From an uncultured Lachnospiraceae bacterium (lineage in GTDB: Bacteria; Bacillota_A; Clostridia; Lachnospirales; Lachnospiraceae): a stretch of 64,000 nucleotides of DNA. Shown one piece after another: positions 18,018-26,830 of the stretch. The number at the start of each line of letters is the position of its first letter. Positions within the stretch are counted from its first letter, which is position 1. The stretch covers positions 94,269 through 158,268 of the forward strand of contig CAJTOU010000002.1 in the NCBI GenBank assembly GCA_910577835.1. The letters run 5' to 3'. The notes beneath the pieces are model-generated. The model did not search any database and was not told the origin of the DNA. It saw only the letters and a list, made by a program, of their open reading frames with translations. Position numbers and translations under genes: made by a program.

Positions 18018-18368
18018 ATGGAAGAAAAAAACACGGATTTTCTTGCAGCGAGAGAAGAGGTAGTAAAAAAAGTGCTGGAGCAGCAGCCAGATGATGAAAT
18101 TTTATATGATTTGGCAGAGCTGTTTAAGATATTTGGTGATTCTACCAGAATAAAAATCTTATATGCGCTTTCGGAGAGTGAATTGTGCGTCAATGATATT
18201 GCACAGCTTTTAAATCTCAGCCAATCGTCAGTGAGTCATCAGCTCAGAATACTGAAGGACTCCAAGCTGGTTAGATTTCGCAGGGAAGGAAAAATTATAT
18301 TTTATGCACTGGATGACGACCATGTAAGAAATATTATTAATATGGGTATGGAACATGTAGAAGAATAG
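18018..18368 (+). CDS. ArsR/SmtB-family metal-sensing repressor (CzrA-like)
   Basis: 116 aa winged-helix protein. The recognition helix is in IAQLLNLSQSSVSHQLRIL (about residues 62-80), followed by the wing VRFRREGKIIFYAL. The last helix carries Asp-x-His-x10-His-x2-Glu (DDDHV ... EHVEE), the alpha-5 metal-binding pattern of zinc/cobalt sensors such as CzrA. There is no N-terminal CxC motif of the lead/cadmium type. It should release DNA when zinc or a similar ion rises and so induce the HMA and ATPase genes that follow. A consensus promoter with direct-repeat operators lies just upstream. Confidence 0.9.
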   Translation: MEEKNTDFLAAREEVVKKVLEQQPDDEILYDLAELFKIFGDSTRIKILYALSESELCVNDIAQLLNLSQSSVSHQLRILKDSKLVRFRREGKIIFYALDDDHVRNIINMGMEHVEE

Positions 18369-18454
18369 GAAAAACAGGAAAATAAAGCAACCATATATCA
18401 TATAAACAAATACAGTAATATGAAGTATATAAAATCAAAAAGAAAGGTCAGGTA

Positions 18455-18682
18455 ATGAAAATGAAAAAGACATATAAAATCGAGGTAGACTGCGCAGCAT
18501 GTGCATTAAAGATGGAAGAGGCAGCAAAGAGTACACAGGGAGTCGAAGCGGCAACTGTAAGCTTTATGACACAGAAAATGAAGGTGGAGTTCGCAGAAGG
18601 AGCCGAGGAAGAGAAAGTAATGAAACAGGTATTAAAGGCATGCAAAAAGGTTGAGCCGGACTGTGAGATTTGTATTTCATAG
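18455..18682 (+). CDS. Small heavy-metal-associated (HMA) domain protein
   Basis: 75 aa, a single ferredoxin-like HMA domain. The metal motif is Cys13-x-x-Cys16 in VDCAACALKM, where copper chaperones usually have GMTCxxC. The DCAAC form accompanies Zn/Cd-type ATPases in Clostridia. Two further cysteines sit at the C-terminus in DCEICIS. It would pass metal to the ATPase encoded 65 bases downstream, where no HMA domain is fused to the pump, so this small protein may substitute for that missing domain. An in-frame ATG at 18461 is an alternative start. Confidence 0.85.
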   Translation: MKMKKTYKIEVDCAACALKMEEAAKSTQGVEAATVSFMTQKMKVEFAEGAEEEKVMKQVLKACKKVEPDCEICIS

Positions 18683-18747
18683 AAAATCTTCTTCATAGAT
18701 TTTCCATAACTGAATCAGGATATAAAATATCCGGAAATGAGGAGCTT

Positions 18748-20613
18748 ATGACGAAAAAACAGAAAAAAGTCTTATATAGAATTATTCTCTCCGCGGTATT
18801 AATGGCAGTAGTTTTATTGCTTCCATTTGATGGAGTTTTAAAAGCGGTTTTGTTTCTTATACCATATCTCGTAATAGGATATGATATTTTGCGCAAGGCG
18901 GTTTTGGGAGTAATTCATGGAGAAGTATTTGACGAAAATTTTTTAATGGCAGTTGCAACTATCGGTGCAATGTGTCTGGGGGAATATGCAGAAGGTGTGG
19001 CAGTTATGCTGTTTTATCAGATAGGGGAATTATTTCAGAGCTATGCAGTGGGAAAGAGCAGAAAAAATATTTCTGCACTGATGGATATCCGGCCGGATTA
19101 TGCAAATATTGAAGTGGATGGAAAGCTGGAGCAGGTGGACCCGGATGAAGTGGAAATTGGAAGTATAATTGTAATACAGCCGGGAGAAAAAGTTCCGTTA
19201 GACGGGGTGGTAGAACAGGGCAGTTCCACTTTAAATACCAGTGCACTGACAGGGGAAAGCGTGCCACGGAATGTGGAAAAAGGCGATGAAATTATCAGTG
19301 GATGCGTAAATCTTTCTGGTATGATAAAAATACGTACAACGAAAATATTTGAAGAATCTACCGTGGCAAAGATTCTTGACCTTGTGGAAAATTCCAGCAT
19401 GAAGAAAGCAAAGGCGGAGAATTTTATTACAAGATTTGCCAGATATTATACTCCGGCAGTATGCTATGCGGCGCTTGCACTTGCACTTGTTCCGCCGGTT
19501 GTAAATATACTTATGGGAAATGGCAATGAATTTGCAGAATGGATTGGCAGGGCACTGACCTTTCTGGTTATAAGCTGCCCATGTGCTCTTGTGATTTCAA
19601 TTCCACTCAGCTTTTTTGGAGGAATCGGAGGCGCTTCTGCAAGAGGGATTCTTGTAAAGGGTTCAAATTATCTGGAATTTTTATCGAAATCAAAATATAT
19701 TGTATTTGATAAAACAGGAACACTGACGGAGGGTGTATTTCAGGTAACACAAATATGTCCTCAGGGAATAGAGAAGGAAGAGCTGTTAAGATATGCGGCA
19801 TATGCAGAAAGCTACTCCACACATCCGATTAGCAAAAGTCTAAAGGAGGCATATGGCAAAGATATTGATAACACACTTGTGAATGATGTGCAGGAAATAA
19901 GCGGACATGGGGTGAGCGCTGTGGTAGAAGGTCATCTTGTGTTTGCGGGAAATAAAAAACTGATGGACAGAGAAGGTCTTGAAGCCATGCAGCCAAAGGA
20001 TTCCGGAACAGTGATTCATGTGGCGGTAAACGGCAGCTATAAAGGATATATACTTATTTCTGATATTATTAAGAAAAATTCAAAAGCAGCGATAAAAGGA
20101 CTGAAGGAAGCAGGGATTAAAAAGACGGTTATGCTGACTGGTGACTCAAAAAGAGTGGCTGACAGTGTGGCATCAGAGCTTGGTGTGGATGAGGTCCACA
20201 GTGAACTGTTGCCGGGAGATAAAGTAGAAAAAATTGAAGCACTTCTGGCAGAAAAACTTCCAAAGGAAATGCTTGCATTTGTGGGAGATGGAATTAACGA
20301 TGCACCGGTACTGTCAAGAGCAGATATTGGAATTGCAATGGGGGCCATGGGTTCGGATGCAGCGATTGAGGCAGCGGATATCGTACTTATGGACGATGAC
20401 CCGGCAAAAATTGCGCTTGCGATGAAGATATCAAAAAAGACGCTTGGTATTGTATACGAAAACATTGTCTTTGCACTGGCAGTCAAGTTTTTATGTTTGA
20501 TTCTTGGAGCACTTGGAATCGCAAATATGTGGCTTGCAATTTTTGCGGATGTGGGAGTAATGGTAATAGCAGTATTAAATGCGGCGAGGGCGTTGACAAC
20601 AAAAAATATATAA
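18748..20613 (+). CDS. Heavy-metal P1B-type ATPase (Zn/Cd efflux type)
   Basis: 621 aa from the ATG at 18748, which follows GAGGAG. The longer upstream frame lacks a ribosome site. Visible motifs are TGES in the actuator domain, the membrane metal site Cys277-Pro-Cys279 in SCPCAL, the phosphorylation site Asp321 in DKTGTLTEG, the P1B marker HP in YSTHPISKSL, and GDGINDAPVLSRAD. About eight membrane helices are expected. The CPC motif together with the DCAAC partner and zinc-type repressor points to Zn/Cd/Pb export. There is no N-terminal metal-binding domain. Last gene of the ArsR-HMA-ATPase operon. Confidence 0.92.
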   Translation: MTKKQKKVLYRIILSAVLMAVVLLLPFDGVLKAVLFLIPYLVIGYDILRKAVLGVIHGEVFDENFLMAVATIGAMCLGEYAEGVAVMLFYQIGELFQSYAVGKSRKNISALMDIRPDYANIEVDGKLEQVDPDEVEIGSIIVIQPGEKVPLDGVVEQGSSTLNTSALTGESVPRNVEKGDEIISGCVNLSGMIKIRTTKIFEESTVAKILDLVENSSMKKAKAENFITRFARYYTPAVCYAALALALVPPVVNILMGNGNEFAEWIGRALTFLVISCPCALVISIPLSFFGGIGGASARGILVKGSNYLEFLSKSKYIVFDKTGTLTEGVFQVTQICPQGIEKEELLRYAAYAESYSTHPISKSLKEAYGKDIDNTLVNDVQEISGHGVSAVVEGHLVFAGNKKLMDREGLEAMQPKDSGTVIHVAVNGSYKGYILISDIIKKNSKAAIKGLKEAGIKKTVMLTGDSKRVADSVASELGVDEVHSELLPGDKVEKIEALLAEKLPKEMLAFVGDGINDAPVLSRADIGIAMGAMGSDAAIEAADIVLMDDDPAKIALAMKISKKTLGIVYENIVFALAVKFLCLILGALGIANMWLAIFADVGVMVIAVLNAARALTTKNI

Positions 20614-20737
20614 TATGAAATAAAGGCAATATATGCCGGATATTGGAATTTATTACTTTGATGTTTAAGTATTATGTTTCTTAGTGCAGCAGCTTTATGC
20701 ACTTTGGGAATGATAAGAGCAAGAAGGAGATGTTTTT

Positions 20738-21496
20738 ATGGAACAGGAAAAAATGATGCATATTCAGTGCAGAAAGGGAGACATTGGGAAATATGTAATA
20801 CTTCCGGGAGACCCGGGACGGGTGGAAAAAATAGCCGCTTATCTTACAGCACCAGTAAAAGTAGCAGAAAACAGAGAGTTTGTCACATATACCGGCGAGC
20901 TTGAAGGAGTCAGGGTCAGCGTATGTTCTACGGGAATCGGAGGTCCGTCGGCGGCGATAGCGATGGAGGAACTGGTGAAATGTGGTGCAGATACATTTAT
21001 CAGAGTTGGAACTTGTGGGGGTATCAGTGAGGAAGTGCTGCCCGGAGATATTATTATAGCATCTGCAGCGGTACGTCAGGAGGGAACGGGACTTCATTAT
21101 ATGCCAGTGGAATTTCCGGCGGCAGCAGATACAAAGGTGCTTTTAGAGCTTATTCACAGTGCAGAGAAGCTGAATATGAGATATCATGCAGGAATAGTTC
21201 AAAGTAAGGATTCTTTTTATGGACAGCATGAACCGGAGAGGATGCCGGTAGCAGCAGAGCTGATATATAAATGGAATATATGGAAGCAGGCTGGGGTGCT
21301 GGCATCAGAGATGGAAACGGCCGCGTTGTTTGTAACGGCTTCAGTACTTCATGTCAGGTGTGGTGCGGTGTTTCTTTTGATTTGGAATCAGGAAAGAGAT
21401 AAGGCAGGATATCAGAATGACAGGGTAAGCGATACCACAGGTGCAATACGAACGGCAGTAGAAGCTGTGAGAAGAATGATTTTGGAAGAAAAATAA
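20738..21496 (+). CDS. udp: Uridine phosphorylase
   Basis: 252 aa nucleoside phosphorylase family I protein. Motifs are ILPGDPGRVEKIA (about 21-33), STGIGGPSAAIAMEEL (about 64-79), FIRVGTCGG (about 87-95, phosphate site), and SEMETAALFV (about 188-197, ribose-binding Glu-Met-Glu). This fits Udp, which splits uridine to uracil and ribose-1-phosphate. Start supported by AAGGAG at 20724. It converges on pyrG, and the two genes share the hairpin at 21509. Confidence 0.9.
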   Translation: MEQEKMMHIQCRKGDIGKYVILPGDPGRVEKIAAYLTAPVKVAENREFVTYTGELEGVRVSVCSTGIGGPSAAIAMEELVKCGADTFIRVGTCGGISEEVLPGDIIIASAAVRQEGTGLHYMPVEFPAAADTKVLLELIHSAEKLNMRYHAGIVQSKDSFYGQHEPERMPVAAELIYKWNIWKQAGVLASEMETAALFVTASVLHVRCGAVFLLIWNQERDKAGYQNDRVSDTTGAIRTAVEAVRRMILEEK

Positions 21497-21508
21497 AAAA
21501 CCTAAAAA

Positions 21509-21550
21509 GGCTGTTGTAAAAAGAAATAGAATTTCTGTTTTGCGACAGCC
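21509..21550. terminator. Bidirectional hairpin between udp and pyrG, member of a repeated family
   Basis: A 42-base palindrome GGCTGTTG ... CGACAGCC with stem extending through AAGAAAT/ATTTCT. On the minus strand it is followed by TTTTTAGGTTTTTT, so it should terminate pyrG well. On the plus strand the T run is weaker. An almost identical hairpin lies at 37366-37409. Confidence 0.8.
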
Positions 21551-21599
21551 TGTTATATTTATAATTATATTAAATATTTTATTTTTTTTAATTGTAAGC

Positions 21600-23207
21600 C
21601 TATCTTTTTTCATGCTCCACAGCCGCCCGCACAAATCCCTTAAACAAAGGATGTGGTCGATTTGGTCTTGACTTTAACTCCGGATGTGCCTGTGTGGCCA
21701 CAAACCATGGATGTTCTTCAATCTCTATCATTTCCACAATTCTTCCGTCTGGTGAAATCCCTGATAACTTTACTCCATGTTCTGTCAGTACATTCCGGTA
21801 ATCATTGTTTACCTCGTAGCGATGTCTGTGACGTTCATGAATTGTCTCTTCTCCATATACCTCGTATGCTTTTGAAGTTTTATCAAGTACACAGGGATAA
21901 GAACCAAGCCTTAACGTTCCGCCAATATCTTCAATTCCATCCTGGTCCGGCATAAGATGAATAACAGGGTGTGTAGTCTGCGGGTTTAGCTCTACACTGT
22001 GTGCATCTTCATATCCAAGTACATTTCTTGCATATTCCACAATAGAAAGCTGCATTCCAAGACACAGTCCGAGAAATGGAATCCTGTTTTCTCTTGCATA
22101 CTTAATCGCAATAATCTTTCCGTTAATTCCTCTGTCGCCGAATCCACCCGGAACTAAAATTCCAGTAACATCTGAAAGAATCTCATGGACATTTTCTTCT
22201 GTCACAGTTTCAGAATCCACCCATTTAATATGAACCTCTGCATTATTTGCAATTCCTGCATGTTTTAATGCCTCTACAACACTGATATATGCATCATGCA
22301 AAGAAATATATTTTCCGACCAGCGCGATATCTACTGTTTTTTTCAGATTTTTGGCTCTGTTTACCATATCTGTCCATTCATTCAAATCCGGTTTTGGACA
22401 TTCCAGATTCAGACATTCACATGCAACCTCTGCCAGATGTTCTTTCTCCATGGCAAGAGGCGCTTCATACAAAACTTCCACGTCGAGATTTTGCAGCACA
22501 TGTTCGCTTGGAACATTACAGAACAGAGCAATCTTGTCCTTTAAATGCTTTGTAATCGGAAGCTCGGAGCGGCATACAATAATATCCGGCTGAATTCCCA
22601 TTCCCTGAAGCTCTTTTACGCTTGCCTGTGTAGGTTTTGTCTTCATTTCGCCGGAGGAGCGCAGATATGGAATCAGTGTCACATGAATCAGAATCGCATT
22701 TTCATGTCCCACATCATGCTGAAATTGTCGAATTGATTCAAGAAACGGCTGGCTTTCAATGTCTCCCACCGTACCACCAACCTCGATAATGGCAATTTCT
22801 GTCTCTTTTGTGGAATAATTTCTGTGAAATCTGCTCTTAATTTCATTCGTAATATGCGGGATTACCTGAACGGTTCCCCCTCCAAAATCTCCACGTCTTT
22901 CTTTGTGCAATACCGACCAGTAAATTTTTCCGGTGGTCACATTGGAATTTTTCGTCAGGCTTTCATCAATAAATCTTTCATAATGCCCAAGGTCAAGGTC
23001 TGTTTCAGCGCCATCATCTGTGACGAATACTTCTCCATGCTGAATCGGGTTCATTGTACCCGGGTCAATGTTAATATATGGGTCAAACTTCTGCATGGTA
23101 ACTTTATAGCCGCGGGCTTTCAATAAACGTCCAAGCGATGCTGCTGTAATGCCTTTTCCAAGACCCGAAACAACACCGCCTGTGACAAATACATATTTTA
23201 CTGGCAT
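21600..23207 (-). CDS. pyrG: CTP synthase
   Basis: 535 aa. The N-terminal amidoligase domain begins VFVTGGVVSGLGKGITAASL, with the metal/nucleotide site further on (DPYINIDPGTMNP). The C-terminal glutamine amidotransferase has the nucleophile motif FLGLCLGMQL (about 375-384) and the closing HPE near residue 510. It makes CTP from UTP, ATP and glutamine in the cytoplasm. Normal length. GGAGGATTT precedes the ATG. No reiterative GGG start of the Bacillus pyrG attenuation kind is evident at the predicted start site. Confidence 0.97.
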   Translation of the reverse strand: MPVKYVFVTGGVVSGLGKGITAASLGRLLKARGYKVTMQKFDPYINIDPGTMNPIQHGEVFVTDDGAETDLDLGHYERFIDESLTKNSNVTTGKIYWSVLHKERRGDFGGGTVQVIPHITNEIKSRFHRNYSTKETEIAIIEVGGTVGDIESQPFLESIRQFQHDVGHENAILIHVTLIPYLRSSGEMKTKPTQASVKELQGMGIQPDIIVCRSELPITKHLKDKIALFCNVPSEHVLQNLDVEVLYEAPLAMEKEHLAEVACECLNLECPKPDLNEWTDMVNRAKNLKKTVDIALVGKYISLHDAYISVVEALKHAGIANNAEVHIKWVDSETVTEENVHEILSDVTGILVPGGFGDRGINGKIIAIKYARENRIPFLGLCLGMQLSIVEYARNVLGYEDAHSVELNPQTTHPVIHLMPDQDGIEDIGGTLRLGSYPCVLDKTSKAYEVYGEETIHERHRHRYEVNNDYRNVLTEHGVKLSGISPDGRIVEMIEIEEHPWFVATQAHPELKSRPNRPHPLFKGFVRAAVEHEKR

Positions 23208-23281
23208 TTTAAATCCTCCTCATGTAAAAATCAAACTAAGTAATCTGCGCACCAATAGACAAGGCTGTCTTTTAAAGTTTT

Positions 23282-23310
23282 ATTATACAACTGAAACCAG
23301 AATTCGCCAA
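23282..23310 (-). promoter_or_regulatory. pyrG promoter
   Basis: Read on the minus strand: TTGGCG (23310-23305), 17-base spacer, TATAAT (23287-23282), about 75 bases upstream of the pyrG start codon. Confidence 0.7.
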
Positions 23311-23504
23311 TAGGAAAATTGTACAAAATTTTGCTTTTTAATAGGAAATTTGCGAATTTTATGTAAAGATAGAAAAATCGTAAGAATTTATAAGAAAAAC
23401 ATAAGAAAAGTTTTAGAGAAAAAATAAAAAACGAAAAAATTTTTCATGTAAAATAGATTTATGTGCAATACTAATTCTTAATAAGAACAAAAGGAGATTA
23501 TATT

Positions 23505-24368
23505 ATGGAACATTATGCAGAAAACAGAAAAATATATTTAGATAAAAGCAGAAGAATAGCAGGGATAAACAGAAAAAAACGAATTCGCAGAAGAAAAAGA
23601 ATATTAAAATCGGTACTGTTTTTCTGTGTGGCAGCACTTGGAATCTGTTGTTATCTTATATGGCGTCAGCCGGAAAATATTCATACAAGTGTGCTTCCGT
23701 CTAAAACTTCCAATACTGCCTTGTCAGAAAATAAAAAAACAGATAATTTTTATATGAATTATCCTGAAGAAATTCGGGAGCTGTTGGAAAAAAATCCCGA
23801 AGCAGAGGATTTTGCCATAGGTTATGCCGAGAGAGATTCTTATATCAATAAACCAATTGATTTAAGCAAAGATTATACAGCAGGTGAGGTTCCGCTTCTT
23901 ATGCAGTGGGACAGACGGTGGGGGTATGACAGCTATGGCGATGATATGATAGGCATTGCCGGCTGCGGACCTACCTGTCTTTCTATGGCATATATTTATC
24001 TGACTGGAGATACAGATAAAAATCCAAGGGTAATGGCGGAATTTGCATATGAAAATGGATATTATACTTCCGCCGGAACACTGTGGAGTCTTTGGAAAGA
24101 AGGCGTATCAAAGCTTGGGCTGTCAGGGGAGGAAATTTCATTAAATGAAAAAACTATGAAGAATTGTCTTGACAAAGGAAAGATAATTATTTGCAGTATG
24201 TCGCCGGGAGATTTTACAACAGAAGGGCATTTTATACTGATTCACGGATATGGCAAAAATGGATTTTATGTCAATGACCCAAATAGACATTCTACCAGTG
24301 AAAAAACATGGAGCTTTGACAGATTGAAAAAACAGATAAAATGTTTGTGGGCATTATCAGAGGGATAG
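23505..24368 (+). CDS. Membrane-anchored C39-like cysteine peptidase
   Basis: 287 aa. A basic N-terminus (about 22-35, KKRIRRRKR) is followed by one membrane segment (about 36-54), so the rest should be outside. The C-terminal domain (about 125-285) matches the C39-like papain fold: Gln134 in LLMQWD, Cys154 in GCGPTC, His in EGHFILIHGY, and Asp in VNDPN. Such stand-alone proteins cleave or bind peptides at the cell surface. The substrate is unknown and there is no bacteriocin ABC transporter beside it. The start has an AAGGAG site. Confidence 0.85.
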   Translation: MEHYAENRKIYLDKSRRIAGINRKKRIRRRKRILKSVLFFCVAALGICCYLIWRQPENIHTSVLPSKTSNTALSENKKTDNFYMNYPEEIRELLEKNPEAEDFAIGYAERDSYINKPIDLSKDYTAGEVPLLMQWDRRWGYDSYGDDMIGIAGCGPTCLSMAYIYLTGDTDKNPRVMAEFAYENGYYTSAGTLWSLWKEGVSKLGLSGEEISLNEKTMKNCLDKGKIIICSMSPGDFTTEGHFILIHGYGKNGFYVNDPNRHSTSEKTWSFDRLKKQIKCLWALSEG

Positions 24369-24430
24369 AAATATTATAAGGAAAAAACTAAAAAATTTAT
24401 ACAATTAACAAAAAAATCACAATATGATTG

Positions 24431-24459
24431 TTGATTTCTGTCCAAACTAACAGTATACT
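24431..24459 (+). promoter_or_regulatory. ftsH promoter
   Basis: TTGATT (24431-24436), 17-base spacer, TATACT (24454-24459), about 90 bases before the ftsH start codon. Confidence 0.6.
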
Positions 24460-24556
24460 ATTATAGATAAATTATTTCTATATTATACGAAAACAGAATA
24501 CGTATAATATGATAGAACAAAATTAGAAATAAAATCTATTACGGAAAGAGGACAGA

Positions 24557-26503
24557 ATGGAAAATAATGAAAACAGACCGTCAAACGGCGGTAATAAGAA
24601 AAATGAAGACAACAAGAAGAAGCAAAGGCTGATTACGTTTGGAATAGCAGCGCTTATTACCCTTCTTCTTGTTACTATGTTCAGCTCAGTAGTGCAGAGC
24701 TCTTCAAGAAAAGAAATCAAATACAGTGAATTTTTGGAAATGCTTGAAGATAAAGAAGTAGACGAGGTCCAGATTACAAACAGCGGAACGATTCTGATTT
24801 ATCCAAAGGAGAAAAAATATACACTGGTGGGTGAAAAGTTTGCCTATTGGACTATGGCGTTAAGCGCTGAAAAGCTGCAGGAGGAACTGGAAGATTCAGA
24901 GGTAGACTGGAAGGTGAATGATGAGAGCACAAATTCCATGATTATGGAATTTATTGTATCATGGATACTTCCGTTTGTTCTTATCTATTTTATTATGGGA
25001 TTTTTCTTAAGACGAATGACCGGCGGCATGGGCGGCGGTGGAATTATGGGTGTCGGAAAGTCCAATGCTAAAATGTATGAGCAAAAGAAAACCGGTGTAA
25101 CCTTCCGTGATGTAGCGGGACAGGAAGAGGCAAAGGAGTCTTTAAAGGAAATTGTTGATTTTCTTCATAATCCGGGAAAATATGCCAAAATCGGCGCGAA
25201 GCTTCCAAAGGGTGCGCTTCTTGTAGGACCTCCGGGAACCGGTAAGACATTGCTTGCAAAGGCGGTTGCCGGTGAGGCGGGAGTGCCGTTTTTCTCACTG
25301 TCCGGTTCGGATTTTGTGGAAATGTTTGTGGGTGTCGGCGCATCGAGAGTAAGAGATTTATTCAAGCAGGCGCAGCAGGCGGCACCATGTATTATATTTA
25401 TTGATGAGATTGATGCTATTGGTAAAAGCAGAGATTCGAGATATGGCGGTGGAAATGATGAGAGAGAGCAGACGTTAAATCAGCTTCTTTCAGAGATGGA
25501 CGGCTTTGATTCGTCGAAGGGACTTATTATTCTGGCGGCAACAAACCGGCCGGATGTGCTGGATAAGGCGCTGCTTCGTCCGGGGCGTTTTGACAGAAGA
25601 ATTATTGTTGATAAGCCGGATATGAAAGGGCGTAAGGATACTCTCCGGGTACATTCCAAGGATGTTATGATGGATGAAACTGTTGATTTGGAAGAGATTG
25701 CGCTTGCTACTTCCGGTGCCGTGGGTTCAGACCTTGCAAATATGGTGAATGAGGCTGCGATTAATGCGGTGAAGAATGGAAGACAGGCGATTTCACAGGC
25801 AGATTTGTTAGAAGCCGTGGAAGTCGTGATTGCAGGTAAGGAAAAGAAAGACAGGATTTTAAGCGAGGTTGAGAAAAAGACAGTTGCTTATCATGAGGTT
25901 GGTCATGCCTTGATTACAGCGCTGGAGAAAAAGACGGAGCCTGTGCAGAAAATTACGATTGTACCAAGGACTATGGGGTCTTTGGGGTATGTTATGCAGG
26001 TGCCGGAGGAAGAGAAATATCTGATGTCCAAGGATGAGTTGCTTGCTCGTATTGTTACGCTGCTTGGCGGGCGCGCGGCGGAGGAGCTTGTGTTTGAGAC
26101 GGTGACTACGGGGGCTTCAAATGATATGGAAAAGGCAACAGATTTGGCAAGGGCGATGATTACCCAGTATGGAATGTCGGAGAAGTTCGGGCTGATGTGT
26201 CTGGAAAAGGAGCAGGATACCTATTTGTCGGGAAGAACGGTGTTGAATTGTTCGGACAGTACGTATTCGGAAGTAGATGCGGAAGTGAAGGAGCTGCTTA
26301 GAAGCTGCTATGAAAAGGCGAAGAAACTGCTGGCGGAAAATCGTGAGGCGATGGACAGGATTGCGATGTATTTGTTTAAAAAAGAGAATATTTCGGGAAA
26401 GCAGTTTATGGCGTTGTTTGAGAACAGAGACCCAGAAGGAGGAGATGGAGAGCATAAGGGGGAGGAAATGGAAATTGAAAAGAAAGAAGAAATAGAAGAA
26501 TAA
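24557..26503 (+). CDS. ftsH: FtsH ATP-dependent membrane zinc protease
   Basis: 648 aa. Two membrane segments (about 27-48 and 135-155) flank an extracytoplasmic domain. Then come an AAA+ module with Walker A GPPGTGKT (224-231), Walker B IIFIDEID, the second region of homology ATNRPDVLDKALLRPGRFDRR, and the metalloprotease motif His446-Glu-Val-Gly-His450. FtsH degrades membrane and regulatory proteins. Length and order are those of the family. The N-terminus is unusually Asn/Lys-rich and the C-terminus is an acidic Glu/Lys tail. It is transcribed alone, with a promoter at 24431 and a terminator at 26513. Confidence 0.96.
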   Translation: MENNENRPSNGGNKKNEDNKKKQRLITFGIAALITLLLVTMFSSVVQSSSRKEIKYSEFLEMLEDKEVDEVQITNSGTILIYPKEKKYTLVGEKFAYWTMALSAEKLQEELEDSEVDWKVNDESTNSMIMEFIVSWILPFVLIYFIMGFFLRRMTGGMGGGGIMGVGKSNAKMYEQKKTGVTFRDVAGQEEAKESLKEIVDFLHNPGKYAKIGAKLPKGALLVGPPGTGKTLLAKAVAGEAGVPFFSLSGSDFVEMFVGVGASRVRDLFKQAQQAAPCIIFIDEIDAIGKSRDSRYGGGNDEREQTLNQLLSEMDGFDSSKGLIILAATNRPDVLDKALLRPGRFDRRIIVDKPDMKGRKDTLRVHSKDVMMDETVDLEEIALATSGAVGSDLANMVNEAAINAVKNGRQAISQADLLEAVEVVIAGKEKKDRILSEVEKKTVAYHEVGHALITALEKKTEPVQKITIVPRTMGSLGYVMQVPEEEKYLMSKDELLARIVTLLGGRAAEELVFETVTTGASNDMEKATDLARAMITQYGMSEKFGLMCLEKEQDTYLSGRTVLNCSDSTYSEVDAEVKELLRSCYEKAKKLLAENREAMDRIAMYLFKKENISGKQFMALFENRDPEGGDGEHKGEEMEIEKKEEIEE

Positions 26504-26512
26504 GGTTGGGAG

Positions 26513-26542
26513 AAAAAAGACTGCAAAAGGCAGTCTTTTTTT
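26513..26542 (+). terminator. ftsH terminator
   Basis: AAAAAAGACTGC, loop AAAAG, GCAGTCTTTTTTT. Confidence 0.9.
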
Positions 26543-26626
26543 GGTAAAATCTGGAGAAAATATTTTAAAAATTGAAAGAGTGATGTATAATGAATTTATT
26601 ATTATACAGGAATTGGAGGAATAAAA

Positions 26627-26758
26627 ATGGATGTAGAGGGATTGTATGAGGGGCTGAATCGACTGGAGAAGAGAGGCGAAATAGGAAATATGTTGATATT
26701 TTGAAAAAACATAAGGTTGATTTGTTAAGAGCCAAGAATTTTGATTGATATTATTTAC
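26627..26758 (+). pseudogene. Possible frameshifted remnant of a small gene
   Basis: A strong TTGGAGGA site (about 26612-26619) precedes an ATG at 26627 that is open for only 25 codons (MDVEGLYEGLNRLEKRGEI, then stop at 26702-26704). The frame starting at AGG (about 26682) continues with RKYVDILKKHKVDLLRAKNFD and stops at about 26745-26747. Together they would read as one short charged helical protein if one base change were corrected. I cannot assign a family. The segment also contains the -35 box of the next gene. It may be a decayed gene or chance. Confidence 0.35.
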
Positions 26759-26773
26759 ACATTCAGCTATAAT
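26745..26773 (+). promoter_or_regulatory. Promoter of the exodeoxyribonuclease III gene
   Basis: TTGATA (26745-26750), 17-base spacer, TATAAT (26768-26773). Confidence 0.75.
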
Positions 26774-26830
26774 ATATAATTAAGGAAGAAAACAAAAAGG
26801 AGCCGCATTATATGTGGCATGGTACAAAAA

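Noticed and set aside
20681..20710. AGTGCA...TGCACTTTGG as another copy of the dispersed repeat
   Set aside because: Only the short GCACTTTGG end matches. The rest of the unit is absent.
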